Assembly: GCF_036669915.1 (NCBI RefSeq)
Contig: NC_089322.1
Span: forward strand, 5,585,192 to 5,649,191
DNA length: 64,000 nucleotides
Direction of reading: 5' to 3'
Source: Pocillopora verrucosa
Taxonomy: Eukaryota; Cnidaria; Anthozoa; Scleractinia; Pocilloporidae
Shown: positions 1 through 11,856 of the stretch, in pieces
How positions within the stretch are numbered: position 1 is the first letter of the stretch
Layout: each line of letters starts with the position of its first letter
Notes under the pieces: model-generated
What the model was told of the DNA's origin: nothing
What the model saw: the letters and a program-made list of their open reading frames with translations, nothing else
Databases searched by the model: none
Position numbers and translations under genes: made by a program

Positions 1-253
1 TTCTTCCAGTGCTATAATCTGTGTTTCTAATTTCTATCAGCAGTTGGCTTTGAATTCCTCAGGAGTTAGCAGGATAAGTAGCTATACTCTTTTAAAACAT
101 GAAGTTCCCAATTCCATTTCCCTTCCTTTTACTTTTTTGTTAGTCATATTCATATTCCACAATTTTGACTCGTTTGAAAATTGTTCAGGAACCTGAAATG
201 GACCTTCTTGAACACGGTATCATGCTAATTGCCAATTGGGATGTTTTCAACAG

Positions 254-3200
254 GTCTGAAGTAAAGAAAACGTCAAAATCCACCGAAGAAGATGAGTCCT
301 TTGAATTATACGGAAATCCAGAGTCCGACGAGGGGTTAACACGCTATGCCCGAGCCATACTTACCCAGCTTCTCCCAACTGTTGAGCGCAACCTTTACGA
401 ACGTGTAGACGGACAGAAACCAGACCCAAATTCCGAGCCAAAACCTGAAAAATCTTCCATGTTTCCCGGAATTGTGAAGATGCACAGAGAAGCAAACACA
501 TCGCAAAATGACAAACTTTTTATTAAAAACAAATTCAATCGGTCGGATGTCACCAATATGACATCTGACATCGACTTGGACTTGTTATATGCTGATTCAT
601 CAGTTCTTAACAAGAGCAACGGCGTGGTAACAAAAGGTGAAGTCCATTTAAATGAACAACTAAATTTCGGAGAGCCAGTTCAGTTTAAGAAAGGATTCAC
701 AGCCGACATGATGAAAGTTTCTTTCACGAGTAAGGTTACTCTTCTTGATGATGAGAAGTACCGGAAAAGCTATCTTGAAGACGAGGAACTAGCAGATGTT
801 AATGTTCGTGATTTCGTCAAACTCGTTGCACCAAAATCTGACCAAAATTTCAGGGTGAAAACCTCTGAGAGAGAGGCTCTGAATGAGCCTTCGGTTGATT
901 CAAAGGAAATGAACAGCACGTCCGCTGACGATGAGCGAGAGACAAACTTGACAACAGCAGCGCACGACTCAAGACACCAGCGAAGTCGCAGACAAAACTT
1001 TGTTCAAAAATTCCTTAATGCTCCTCGAAAGATTTCGTTCACACTCTTTAAGAAAAAAGTTATAGGCATAGATATGAAAGTGGAGACCACTGTTCGAATT
1101 GAATCAATTAAAAAGCTAGTCAACCTTAAGCTTGACAAGACCGAGTTGTATTTAACTCTGCATTTGGGAGCCAGTGTAACAGCGCCACTTCTCCGAGAAT
1201 CCATTGACACCACTAAGAAAGAAACAAAGAAGATAAATGGACTAAACGTCGAAGTTGTAAGTGCTTGAATTTAAAATGTCGATGTTAGATCGGGCCTCTA
1301 TTTCGGCAGGTTTTTTCTGGGAGGCAGCTCACGGTTTGCGAAAAACAAGGTCGACAAAAGCACTAGCATGGAAGAAAGTAAATTGCACCAGTGGCTCGTG
1401 TGCCTTCATTTACGTGTATTAGATTTTGAGTTTTACTTATTTCAATAGACGCTATAATGACTGCTTTTAAACGATTCTACGATAACAGGATAATATTGAA
1501 ACCTTTAGCCCCACATAATTTAGCCGTAAAAAATTGCCTGTCAGGGAGGTAGACGACGACCACGACCGAATTATAAACTTAGGCTTTTTGCGCAGGAGGC
1601 CCAAGTAATGACCGAACTGTTTGAAAAAGTTTATGTACATGTAATGCAATTTACTGGTTTTTTTTTCTCTTTTCTACAGAGCCACAGTATTCCGATATTT
1701 TGGGTCGTCAGTCTTGATGTGGATTTTATTCTTAAGCCATCTTTTAGCATCTCAGTGGACCCAGGCTCACTCTCACCATCCCAGTTGAACGTAATGGTGA
1801 GTAGATATAACTCAATCGATGGTTAAAATGTAATGTAAACAATGATTGACATATCTGGGCGCATTGCGTGTTTAATCATCAGATAAGAAATTTTTCTGTT
1901 ACTCTAATATGCAACGATGTTGTTGTTTTAGCATTAACTTTGTCGTAAGAGTATTTACATATATTTGCCGTTCAAACTGGAACACCATGATGTATGACGC
2001 AGAGTCAAATAGGCAATGGTTATTTTAACCTCATTTGGCAAGAAAAAAATAGGTGGAATGGTAAAAGAGTCTAGTTCTTGTTGTAAGGATTAGCTTCCGA
2101 GGATAAGTTACGGCTTTTTGTCACCATTATGGAGAAGTACATCCTGATTTTCGTGTACGTTTGGGCTGAGAGCAGAAGTGTTGGTGTTCTTAACTTCTCC
2201 ACACCTTATTTCAATAAATACACCTTAGGGCGAAGGTTTCCAAATAATACGTGCGGATGTTTTGCGAATTGTACGGCGAACTTCCGAGTGCCGCTGGGGT
2301 GAAGAGTAATACGAGCGATGAACAAAATATCCGTTCATATTTTTTGATTTCTTAAATGCATCAGCACTATATCGATTGAATAAGGCGTGCGCGAAAGACG
2401 AAAACAACACAAACGAAAAGCGCTCTTCATGATAAAAATCTACGCACTTTAAAAAATCATACATATCGCGGCAAGGGTGAAAAATTTGATTTCTTTCTTA
2501 TTTTAATGTTAGATAGGCTAGGCTATAACTAAAATCACTGGATACTTTTTTTTAGCAAAATATCTTTTTATTTCAGAGAAAAATACAAATAACGAAATTC
2601 CGTTAAAATCGTCATTTTTAGCAGCAAATTATTGCACGAGTTTGAGGGCTTCGCGTGCAAAAACGAATCACTATCTCGTCTTTTAAGCACTCAAATCTTC
2701 TTTTTTGATCTCATAAGACCTCTCAAAATTATTTTTGTAAACATTGCACTCTTCTTTGCGCTTAAAATAATTTAATTTCGAAAGCATGCATTTCTCTTCA
2801 GTAAAAATACTTCGTGAATAAAATTAATTCTCACCATGTGCTAAACCTTCAAATGGATTAAGTTTTTGGTGGTTGAATTTCGAAAAGATGTTCTCAATAT
2901 TACTGTAAAAATTTGTTTGGGCAAATGATTGAGAGAGTTACAATAGCTTTTCAAAGTCCGTTAAAATGCAGTTATTTGACCTTTTGCGGTCAACATTCCA
3001 GTTGCGAGTCACACATATTTTAATGTTTCCACCCATATGAGGCCGAAAAATGTACATAGAAAGATATTTCCAAATGCTCTAACCTCATTTGCCGCAGAAG
3101 ACCGATCCAGAGACCATTTTAGTGTGATTCTCTTGTCGATCGTAGTATTTAGGTCTGTATAAATGATAACGTCCGATGAAACCATCAACCCTGTCGAACA

Positions 3201-5887
3201 CCATCCTGTTGTCAAACGTTCGATATCTTTCTTCACTGTCGCGTCTTATTCAACGGTTCAGTTGACTGCGAGTATTGCTCAGTTTACAAGGCACTAAAAG
3301 ATTACATCTGACAGTCTAATTCAATGCTAAACTGAGCTGACTACAAACATGTAGGCCCTTTGAGTCTTTGGGTTGTCACGCAATACCGGTGACAAAGGAA
3401 CTTTAGGGGGTAGGTGAAGGGCAAAACTCCATATAATTAAGCACTATCAGAATTGAACTCTTGGAACCTACAAAATATTTTATTCTGTAAACATTTTTGT
3501 AATAGTGTCATCTTTGTCTGGTGACAAACAGTAAAATACATTTATTTATTGCAGGGAATTATTCTTGTTTTTTTGGCGCTCTGTGCCTGTCGTACTTATT
3601 AGGGGTGTTTTTCTTTCCACTAAAATTGCAAGAAATACTCTAATAGCATGAAAGAGAACCTTTTGTACATTTTTAAAACACCATGCTTCAAAACGCAGCG
3701 GTGGGGATGTGTGGCTTATGTGAGGCTGGGGTGCTATGTTCCGTGGCCAATGGGTGGGGCTAGCATAAGGGAGTGGTATTATTAACCGCTGTTAACAGAC
3801 CCAACTACCGTCTAAAACCTTAAGCTACAGAGGGGCCGACATATGTGCGCTCGGCACAAAATAAGGTCGATCTTATCTTCAGGACCGGTAAATTTGAAAG
3901 CCGACTCACGACTTGCGATATTCTTGGTGCATCAAAGCAAAGGAACAATTTCCGTTTCACGCATTCGATCTCTAGTGTTGTAACCACAAACTCTGCCAAT
4001 AAGCGACTTGAACGAACAACAACCTTCCATTTTTTATGTAACAAAGTTGACAGTGTAAGTTAATGTATTTGTGAAAAACAAAGTCCGAAGCCCCGCCTCT
4101 AAGCGAACAATAGGCATCGTGTAATTACCATAAACCAGGTTTTGTTTACTAAGGCTTAGTATTTTTAGCAGTTACTAAATTTAGCTTTTCAACGAGTATT
4201 AGCCAAAGGTCCGATCTCCGCGACTTTCTCAGCAGCAGAGTGAAGTATTTTTGCTTTCCCCTTCCCCTACCCCCTAAAAAATAACTTTCCATCGTATGAT
4301 TTGCATTGCGTGACGACTCTCCGTATACAAAACTACGTTGACTGCAACATATGTGTAGTGCCACTTTTAAAAGCATCGATCAGATCTACTGCACCACAAA
4401 CTGAACAACACTCACAGTCAACTGAACCGCTGAATAAGATGCCACAGTGCAGAAAGATGTCAAACGTTTTATAACGAAGGTTGGTGACAGTTCGCAGATT
4501 GACAGGCAGTTTCATCGGACGTTATAAATAAGACGAGCGACAAGATAACCATAGACTAAGGCAAATGAGGTTAGAGCATTTGGAAATGTGTACCATGTAC
4601 ATTTTCCGGCCTCATATGGGTTGAATCATATTAAAGTATGTGTGAGACTCGCATCTGGAATGTTGATCGCGAAAGGTCAAATAACTGCATTTTAACGGAC
4701 TTTGAAAAGCTTTCGTATCGCTCTCAATCATTTGCCCAAAGAAATTTTTACAGTAATATTGAAAACGTCTTTTCGTAATTCTACCGCCCAAAGCTTAATC
4801 CATTTGAAGGTTTAGCACATGCTGAAAATTAACTTTACTCACAAAATACTTTCACTGAAGAGAAATATATGCTTTCGAAATTAAATTATTTTGCACGCAA
4901 AGAGGAACGCACTGTTTACAAACATCGTTTTGTGAGGTCTTATGAGGTTGAAAAAGAAGATTTGAGTGTTAAAAAGACGAGATTGTGATTCGTTTTTTAA
5001 TGTGAAGCCCTCAAACTTGTGCAATAATTTGCCGCTAAAAATGACGATTTTAATGGAAGTTTGTTATTTGTATTTTTCTCTGAAATAAAAAGATATTTTG
5101 CCAAAAAAAGTATCCAGTGATTTTAGTTATAGTCTAGCCTATCTAATATTAAAACAAAAAAGAAATCGAATTTTTCACCCTTGCCGCGAAATTTAGAATT
5201 TGTCTGATTTTTACAGACAAGCGCTCTTAAAGATCAATGCTCAAAAAGTCAAACCTCAAAAAAAAATACCAAAAAATCTGAATGTGAATCGTTCATTGCG
5301 GCCATGTTTTTTGCTCCGCTTTCCATCTTATTTTTTGACATGTTCTACAGTATAATAATGTGGCATAATTTTCGGGTTCCGTTGTCCTTATAACGGGTAA
5401 AATGTCTCACTTGATGAATAATAAATCGCTCTCTCTGTCAGCAATAACTTCGATGATGTAAGAGACAGGTAAAGAATGATGGATTTCATGAAATCATACA
5501 AATATATAAATGAATTAATAAAATAAAAGCTCTTACATGTCATTTCAGGTAACGCCCTATGCATCAGTAACAGCCACTTTGCAAGGATCTGTATCCGTAT
5601 GGCTTATAAGGGCTGGGGTATACGGCGACGGACACTTGATAAGCGGAAGTCTTCCAATCAGCGTGTCGTATGATGAAAATCGCCCTTCCTACAGGGATAT
5701 CTGCGTAGATGTTTCAGCTGACTTACGGATCCTTGAACTGGAAGCCGGTGTCTTCTACCAATGGAAGTCATGTTGGTGGGACTGGTGGAGGCTTAGATGC
5801 AAGTGGGGTACTCGACGCACCTTGCACAGTTTTGGCCGATGGTCTGCCTTCAGTTTGAGGCAAAATATGATTAATGAATGTTTCTGA
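254..5887 (+). CDS. Copy 1 of tandem unknown membrane-protein family (5' incomplete)
   Basis: Three exons are supported: 254-1256 (long hydrophilic exon, phase 2 start), 1680-1796 and 5549-5887 (ends TGA). All junctions are GT-AG and phases agree. I do not recognise the family. The long exon has several N-glycosylation sequons (NRS, NMT, NKS), many acidic residues and a dibasic RSRR stretch; the last two exons are beta-strand-like and end in a Trp/Cys-rich segment (CWWDWWRLRCKW). It is nearly identical to copy 2 at 14445-17367. First exons equivalent to those of copy 2 are not in the window. The piece matching exon 3 of copy 2 (about 1-130) has stops in the only phase-consistent frame, so copy 1 may be dead, or may use a different upstream exon. 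The last intron is 3.75 kb against 1.04 kb in copy 2 because of a fold-back insertion. Confidence 0.6.
2451..5231. mobile_element. Large fold-back insertion in last intron of copy 1
   Basis: Reverse-complement arms run from about 2467-3450 and about 4230-5189. The left arm has GCGGCAAGGGTGAAAAATTT at its outer end and the right arm has the matching complement. The arms diverge by scattered substitutions and small gaps, and the loop (about 3450-4230) holds no convincing ORF. The corresponding intron of copy 2 reads straight across this site (around 16720), so the block is an insertion of roughly 2.75 kb or was lost from copy 2. No transposase was seen. Ends are approximate and no clean target duplication was found. 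Confidence 0.7.
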
Positions 5888-7849
5888 TAACACTTTCCGA
5901 GGCGGTCCGAGTGTTGTGAACTGTTTAGTTTTTAAAGAACTTTTTAATTGAGTGTCGAAAATAATCCGAGAATGCATTAGTTTTGCCTTACTTTGCTCTA
6001 TGAATGGTCTAAAAAACTCCGCCACTCCTTCACTGGCGATCTGATGCATAACTTACATCTATCACGACTCGCGGTCACCCACGTTTTCCCGCGCTTTTAG
6101 GTGGGCTGCTTGTTTTTACTTTGAGTTTTGTTAGCTCTTCAGGGTGTTTTTATTTGTTCTGATTGGCTTGTGTAATTATTGAGTTGTTTTGGCTTTACGA
6201 CACTTAATCTAAAAGTGCTTTAAATAAGATTTAGTATTTTCCAGTGTGTTTTTAGAGGTTTGGTTTTTTCGGATTTTATTAATCTTAAAGTCGAAGTACC
6301 TTAGATTAGAGAGAGCATGCGTGGATTCTATTTATGGTTTCCAGTCCAATATTGTGGTCGTATGATCATTATTTCCTAGATCATTTCTACGCGAGATCGA
6401 AGCGATTTTTTTTCACCCATTCTGCATTAACAGTGTCAGCGATCGGCAAATCCAAACATATCAGCAATTAAGGTATCTAGGTCGTCAATGATTGTACAAA
6501 GCTCTGGTACCATTCTGTTGTTAAAGGGCAGGAACGGAGAAGATGAAGCTTATGACGTCACAAGTCACTTGCATCAACAAATGCTTGTCGACCGGTGATT
6601 GATGGCTCTTCATCAGATTAGTTGGATTAACCCTTTACACCCTAACATCAGTATGCATATTCTCCATACTGTTCTCTATAGATTCACTAAGGTGCTGACA
6701 AGGAGAATTTGCTTTTACATTTAAGAGATTCTTTAGTTGGTGATCATTTCCTTTTTCCTTTTGACCTTAATGAGTGATCCAGGAGTGATGTTGAAAGAAG
6801 AAACTAGCCGCTGGTCACTCTTAGACTTTAAGGAGTTAAAGAAGATCCCATGTAGTTTCGTAACTATTCGTCTCAGCATTGAGATGATTTATGTACTCAG
6901 TGCTTCTCCAAATTGATTAAAAAGCTAAGCAAGTTAATTAAATCATTTAATTTGGGCAAAAAAGAAAAAAATCTTACTGTTTTGACAGCTTAAAATCTTT
7001 CATCGTCATTTTGTGCCTTATGACGGAGTCGGAAACCGACACGATGAACGGCAAAACGAATTGCCCGTCTAAAAAAATGTAATGCTCCTTCTCTTTTGGT
7101 TAGGATAGCTGTAAAAGTTCCAATCATACCATGGATAACTAGTCTGTATAGTAATGGACCGTCTATATAACCAGAGTGTTTCGTGTGCAAGAACAATAAA
7201 CTACTGTTAAAACGCAAGCCTTGAATTGATAACTTAACGTTGCTCGATGTTGTAGCCAATAATTAATGTCACAGTGGGAACCTTACACATTGTGCATTTT
7301 GTTCGAGATCTTCTTGATCATCTCCATCATGGCACAATCAGGGGTGGCGGGGAGCGGGTTAAATTGAGTGCCAAATGATTTTCGTTGTGAATAAATTTGC
7401 CATTAATAATATGGCCCAAATTAAAAAAAGCTTTCAAACCTTGGATAACTACCTCCCTCTTGTAAACTGGAGGGTTACACCACTAATGGCCTTTGTGCGA
7501 TTTCTCTTTACGTTCCCGAATCAAATTATATGCTTCTTCCCATCTTGAAGGAAAACATGGGCTCCAGATTGCAAGCTCATCAGAATGTTTTTCGTCGGCT
7601 AAACTAAATTGAATTGAAATTGTTAATCAAATGAACCCCAAATAAAACGATGAAGCTGATCTTGAAAAGCTTGATTCGTTTAAGCAACAAGCATAGCAAT
7701 CAATTCCATTTCCTTTTTGGCAGTCACCGCAAAAATAAGCCAGTAAGGTAAACAAAATGAAGATGGGAAAGAGACGTTTTGTTTGAAGGCCTTGTGTGAT
7801 TCCCACCTGGCTACTGTGCAAGGATTTGTCATTTGCTGGTTCTTCTGTT
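5888..7849. other. Duplicated non-coding flank downstream of copy 1
   Basis: No gene was recognised. The stretch is repeated with high similarity at about 17368-18800 and in part at 21823-22960, so it belongs to the duplicated unit. It contains the AAGGTATC site (about 6470) that serves as the empty-site reference for the MITE at 21579. A minus-strand open frame at 6990-7259 has a counterpart at 18291-18539, but the two differ by small indels and the third copy is broken. Confidence 0.6.
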
Positions 7850-8500
7850 ATCAATAAGCGCAATGGATCAGTCACTAGAGACCTGGTCCATTTGATTGAA
7901 AAATGGAATTTCGGATAGCCAATTCAATTCCATAATGTTAATGTAACTTAAAAGATGAGCGTTACATCTACAAGTAGCGTAATACTGTTTATCGACGTGA
8001 AATCTCGAAGAAGCTATCTTAAGGATAAGGAATTATGAAACGTTAACTGCACTGGCTTCGTAAAGCTCAACGCCCAAAATATGACCAATAATTCAGGATG
8101 AGAGAATTCCGAGGGAGAGGCAAAAAAGCGAACCATCCGCTGATTCTTACGCATCGAGCACTACCTCCGCCAGCAATGGTGAGCAAGAGACAAACTTGAC
8201 AACAGCATCGCACGACTCAAGCACCGAAGTGCAGAATCGCAGAAAGAGCTCTTTTCCAAATTCCTCAACGCTTAACATTATAGGAAAAAGGTTATTGGCA
8301 TAAATATGAAAGTGAAAGCCACCATTCATATCGAATCAATGAAAAAGTTCTATGTAGGAGAGCTTGACAAGGCTGAGTTCGATTTAATTCTGCAGCTGGG
8401 ATCCAGTTCAACAGTGAAACTTCTCCGAAACTCCATTGACACCACTAAGAAAGCAACAAAGAAGAAAAAAGGATTGGGCATTATAGTTGTAAGTGCTTAG
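7850..8500 (+). pseudogene. Decayed fragment of the tandem family's long exon (relic a)
   Basis: Reading in scattered frames recovers the family motifs of the long exon: a LVHL..WNFG-like segment near 7885, then KVKATIHIESMKKF near 8308 and the exon end, with its splice-donor-like GTAAGT, near 8490. Stops and indels interrupt it and much of the middle is lost. It lies downstream of copy 1 in the same relative position that relic b occupies downstream of copy 2, so the duplicated unit probably already carried a gene plus a dead fragment. Confidence 0.6.
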
Positions 8501-9536
8501 AAAAAGAATGCTGAGGTTGAATCGGTCCTCCATTTCGACGAAATTTTTTAATAGGGGAGCTAATCTGCGGTTTGTGGAAAAGCAGGGTTAATATTAACGT
8601 AAATATTGTGGGAAGTAAATGATAACTGTAAGATGACCCTGACAGACTCATGCCCAGTGCATCAAAAATAAAATTGCCAACGATGACGGCATACATGCAT
8701 CCATCTTCTGATAGGTCAAAGGTTGAATCCTATTAAAATCAATTTAAATCCATATTTGTATTCAACATTTACTTAACCTTGTAATTTATAAGGAGAGGAG
8801 TGGGGATGGGTTAGTCAATATTTGTATATATTTCGCCTTTCTGCACCCTTTCTGCCGCCGCTGCCTCTATTTCCAAATAAAACAGGGCCGGTTGAATAAA
8901 CGATTGCGAGATTCGTAACGTTAACTCTCCCTAATAAGACGCCTGCACTATGCAGGCTACGTGACTTCAGGCATTTTGGCAGAATGTGGAAACATTCTGT
9001 GAGTTCCTCCAACACTCCGCACGCATCCTCAGCTACTTTCAGTAGGTTATAGGTGTCAGTAAACTCCACACTTTGCTGAAGCCAAAAGAAAATCTTGAAC
9101 ACCTAGTCACGTTGACTGAATCTGGCATCAAGACTAAATTTCAGTTGCAACTCTATGATCAAGTATATTTGCTTTGAATCCGTGCTCGCTGATCTACATG
9201 CCATCAATTTACCGCCACAAAGTTGCCATGTGGGGCTTCCTATATCTTTATCTATATCTGCTCTCGTTTGACAAAGAACTAGTTTGGTTCTGTTTAATAA
9301 GGTTCTCTTCGGGCAAGCAGCAGCAATGAAAGGAACGATTACTGTTTTAAAAAGGTTTCCCTAAAAACTAAGCATAGAACAATGATAAGAAATCGTAAAT
9401 TAGACAAAAACAGGAGCCCATAAGTGATGAACTCCTGACGACAATGGTCGAATAATAAACAGAAAGATTAACAGCATCGTCAAAAACACAAAATGGCGAT
9501 TGGCAACTGATTTAGCGGCAAATCAAGATCATCCCA
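8501..9536. other. Intergenic stretch with a 115-bp duplication
   Basis: No gene was seen. A segment at about 9149-9265 (around TTTGCTTTGAATCCGTGCTC) recurs at about 9575-9690 with a few substitutions, the second copy lying inside the left arm of the large palindrome. A short piece (AAGTTGCCATGTGGGGCTTC) turns up again near 19348. Confidence 0.6.
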
Positions 9537-11803
9537 TACACTTTTTAAATCGTGAATCGCGCGCATGCGCAAGAGCAACTCTATGGTCAAGTATATTTGC
9601 TTTGAATCCGTGCTCGCTGATCTACATGCCGCCAATTTACCGCCACAAAGTCGCCATGTGGGGCTTCCTATATCTGTATCTATATCTGCCCATAAGTGAT
9701 GAGAAAGAAGCCAATGATAATCTTAAAAGAGTTTTTTTTTCGTTTTAGTTTCAACAAGCAGCGCCAGCGACTGGCAGGCATGCAAGGATTCACACTGAAA
9801 TAACAGAACAACCTTCGTTTTTCATAAAATTGTAATTCACAATCCTTGAACTTGAAAACAATCCGAAGATTCATTGAAAATATCACTTACCGCGAAGCGC
9901 ACGGAGTTTACAGATGTTCAAAAGCTTTTTCTGTTATAGCGTGAGATTGAGGACAAAATCGATCATTACGTTTCGTATCGTGTGTTTTTCCTGTGTGAAG
10001 CAACAAAAGATGCCGGAGACTGACGAAATTACAAGTTAACACGAAAATCATAGCTAGCGATTTTCAGTGAATTTTTAACGAACAATTTTCTTGTAAGTTT
10101 CAAGACAATTTGAAGATTCAAAATACGTATTACGTACTAAAATGTGAAAGTTATACACCACAAAATTGATAAATAGGCCTGAAATGAAATTCTATCTTGT
10201 TATTGATTATACGTTGCTTAGCACGTGACTAAAATCTACCCAGGCGGAGATCATTTATATCACTCAAAACTCGTTCTCGTTTGTCTCATTTGATAAAGAG
10301 GGAATCGTTAATGTTTTCATTAAGAAGTTATTGCCTTGATTTTCTAATTTTTACAACGATAGACAGTAAATTTCACTTTTCACCCACATTTACTTTCAAC
10401 CTTTTCTTTTGAACCAGAAACAAAAATGATAGACGTTTAAAACACATGACATCATTCACCCTTGTCAAATGTAATAGCACGATCATTTCAATTTCAATTA
10501 CTTTGTTTTTTTGCTACATTAGCGAACACTGAACTACTGCTTGCACTCTAGATACGACAATCAACCAAAAAATTCCCTAAACCAGTTAACATTAAACATA
10601 ATCCAAAATATCATGTGTCAATTCACGAGTTTGCTCATAGAGCACTTTGATTTACAGCAGTTTGCATCCTCAAAGAGATTGAAGATCAGTTCCATAATTT
10701 TTTTGACCCCGGAAAAGTTCATTTACTAACCTAAACTTCAGGGTAAAGTTGTAAAACAAACCTTAATTAAAACTTTTCATTTCAACTGTCTACTAAACCT
10801 AAAAATATCGCGCTGTCAGTCACGGCGAAAAAACAAAAGATTAAGCCATCGCGAATGAACAAAAATACTTCAAATCAAAGTGCTCTGTGAGCAAACTCGT
10901 GAATTGACACATGATTTTTTAGACTATATTTAATGTTATCTGGTTTAGGGAATTTTTTGGTTGATTGTCATATCTAGAGTACGAGCAGTAGTTCAGTGTT
11001 CGCTAATGTAGCAAAGAAACAAAGTAACGTTGGGATAAGAAGGCATTACAATTGAAATGATCATGCTAGTACATTTGACAAGGTGGATGATGTCATGTGT
11101 TTTAAACGTCTATCATTTTTGTTTCTGGTTCAAAAGAAAAGGTTGGAAGTAAATGTGGGTGAAAAGTGAAATTTACTGTTTTTTTAATTGTTCTTTAAAA
11201 ATTCAAATTGAAAATCGGTAGCTAAAATTGTTTGTTTAGGTGTTATTTGATTTTCGTGTTAACTTGTTATTTCGTCAGTCGCCAGCACTTTTGTTGCTTC
11301 ACACAGGAAAAACACACGCGACGAAACGTAATGATCAATTTTGTCCTCAATCTCACGCCATGACAGAAAAAGCTTCTGAACATCTGTAAACTCCGAGCGC
11401 TTCGCAGTAAGTGATATTTTCAATGAATCTTCGGGTTGTTTTCAAGTTCAAGGATTGTAAATTACAATGTTATGAAAAACGAAGGTTGTTCTGTTATTTC
11501 AATGTGAATCCTTGCATGCCTGCCAGTCGCTGGCGTCGCTTGTTGAAACTAAAACGAAAAAAAAAAACTCTTTTAAGATTATCATTGGCTTCTTTTTCAC
11601 CCCACCACTATTCTTAGCAACAAAGGTCGCCATTTCGTCTGTTTATTGCTCGCCAAAAACTGTCAAATGCACTCAAAAGCCTAAAATCTTAAAAGAAGTT
11701 TACAGGAATCGACCAATCGAGCGAGCGAGCGAGCGAGCGAATGGCGTTCCCCACATCGTATCTATAACTCGCTCTTGCGCATGCGCGCAATTCACGAGTT
11801 AAA
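9537..11803. repeat. About 2.3 kb imperfect palindrome upstream of copy 2
   Basis: The left arm (about 9537-10650) and right arm (about 10868-11803) are reverse complements through most of their length, with a spacer of roughly 220 bp. Anchors include GCATGCGCAAGAG (9563) against CTCTTGCGCATGCGC (11770), TGCCAGTCGCTGG (11522) against its complement at 9760, and GTGTCAATTCACGAGTTTGC (10615) against its complement near 10890. The left arm carries extra sequence around 9580-9690. No transposase ORF is present. The right arm ends about 50 bp before the start codon of copy 2, so it must contain or abut the promoter. Confidence 0.75.
11717..11741. repeat. GAGC tetranucleotide microsatellite
   Basis: Several perfect units of GAGC lie in the right arm of the palindrome, about 120 bp before the start codon of copy 2. 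Confidence 0.9.
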
Positions 11804-11856
11804 AAGGTCACTCATTACACTGCACCTTCAAAAAGGACGGAGCTTCATCCTCGATC

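Noticed and set aside
6990-7259. Minus-strand 89-residue open frame with a counterpart at 18291-18539
   Set aside because: The two differ by compensating small indels that change whole segments, the third copy is broken, and no splice or start context supports a gene; it is kept because the flank is duplicated.
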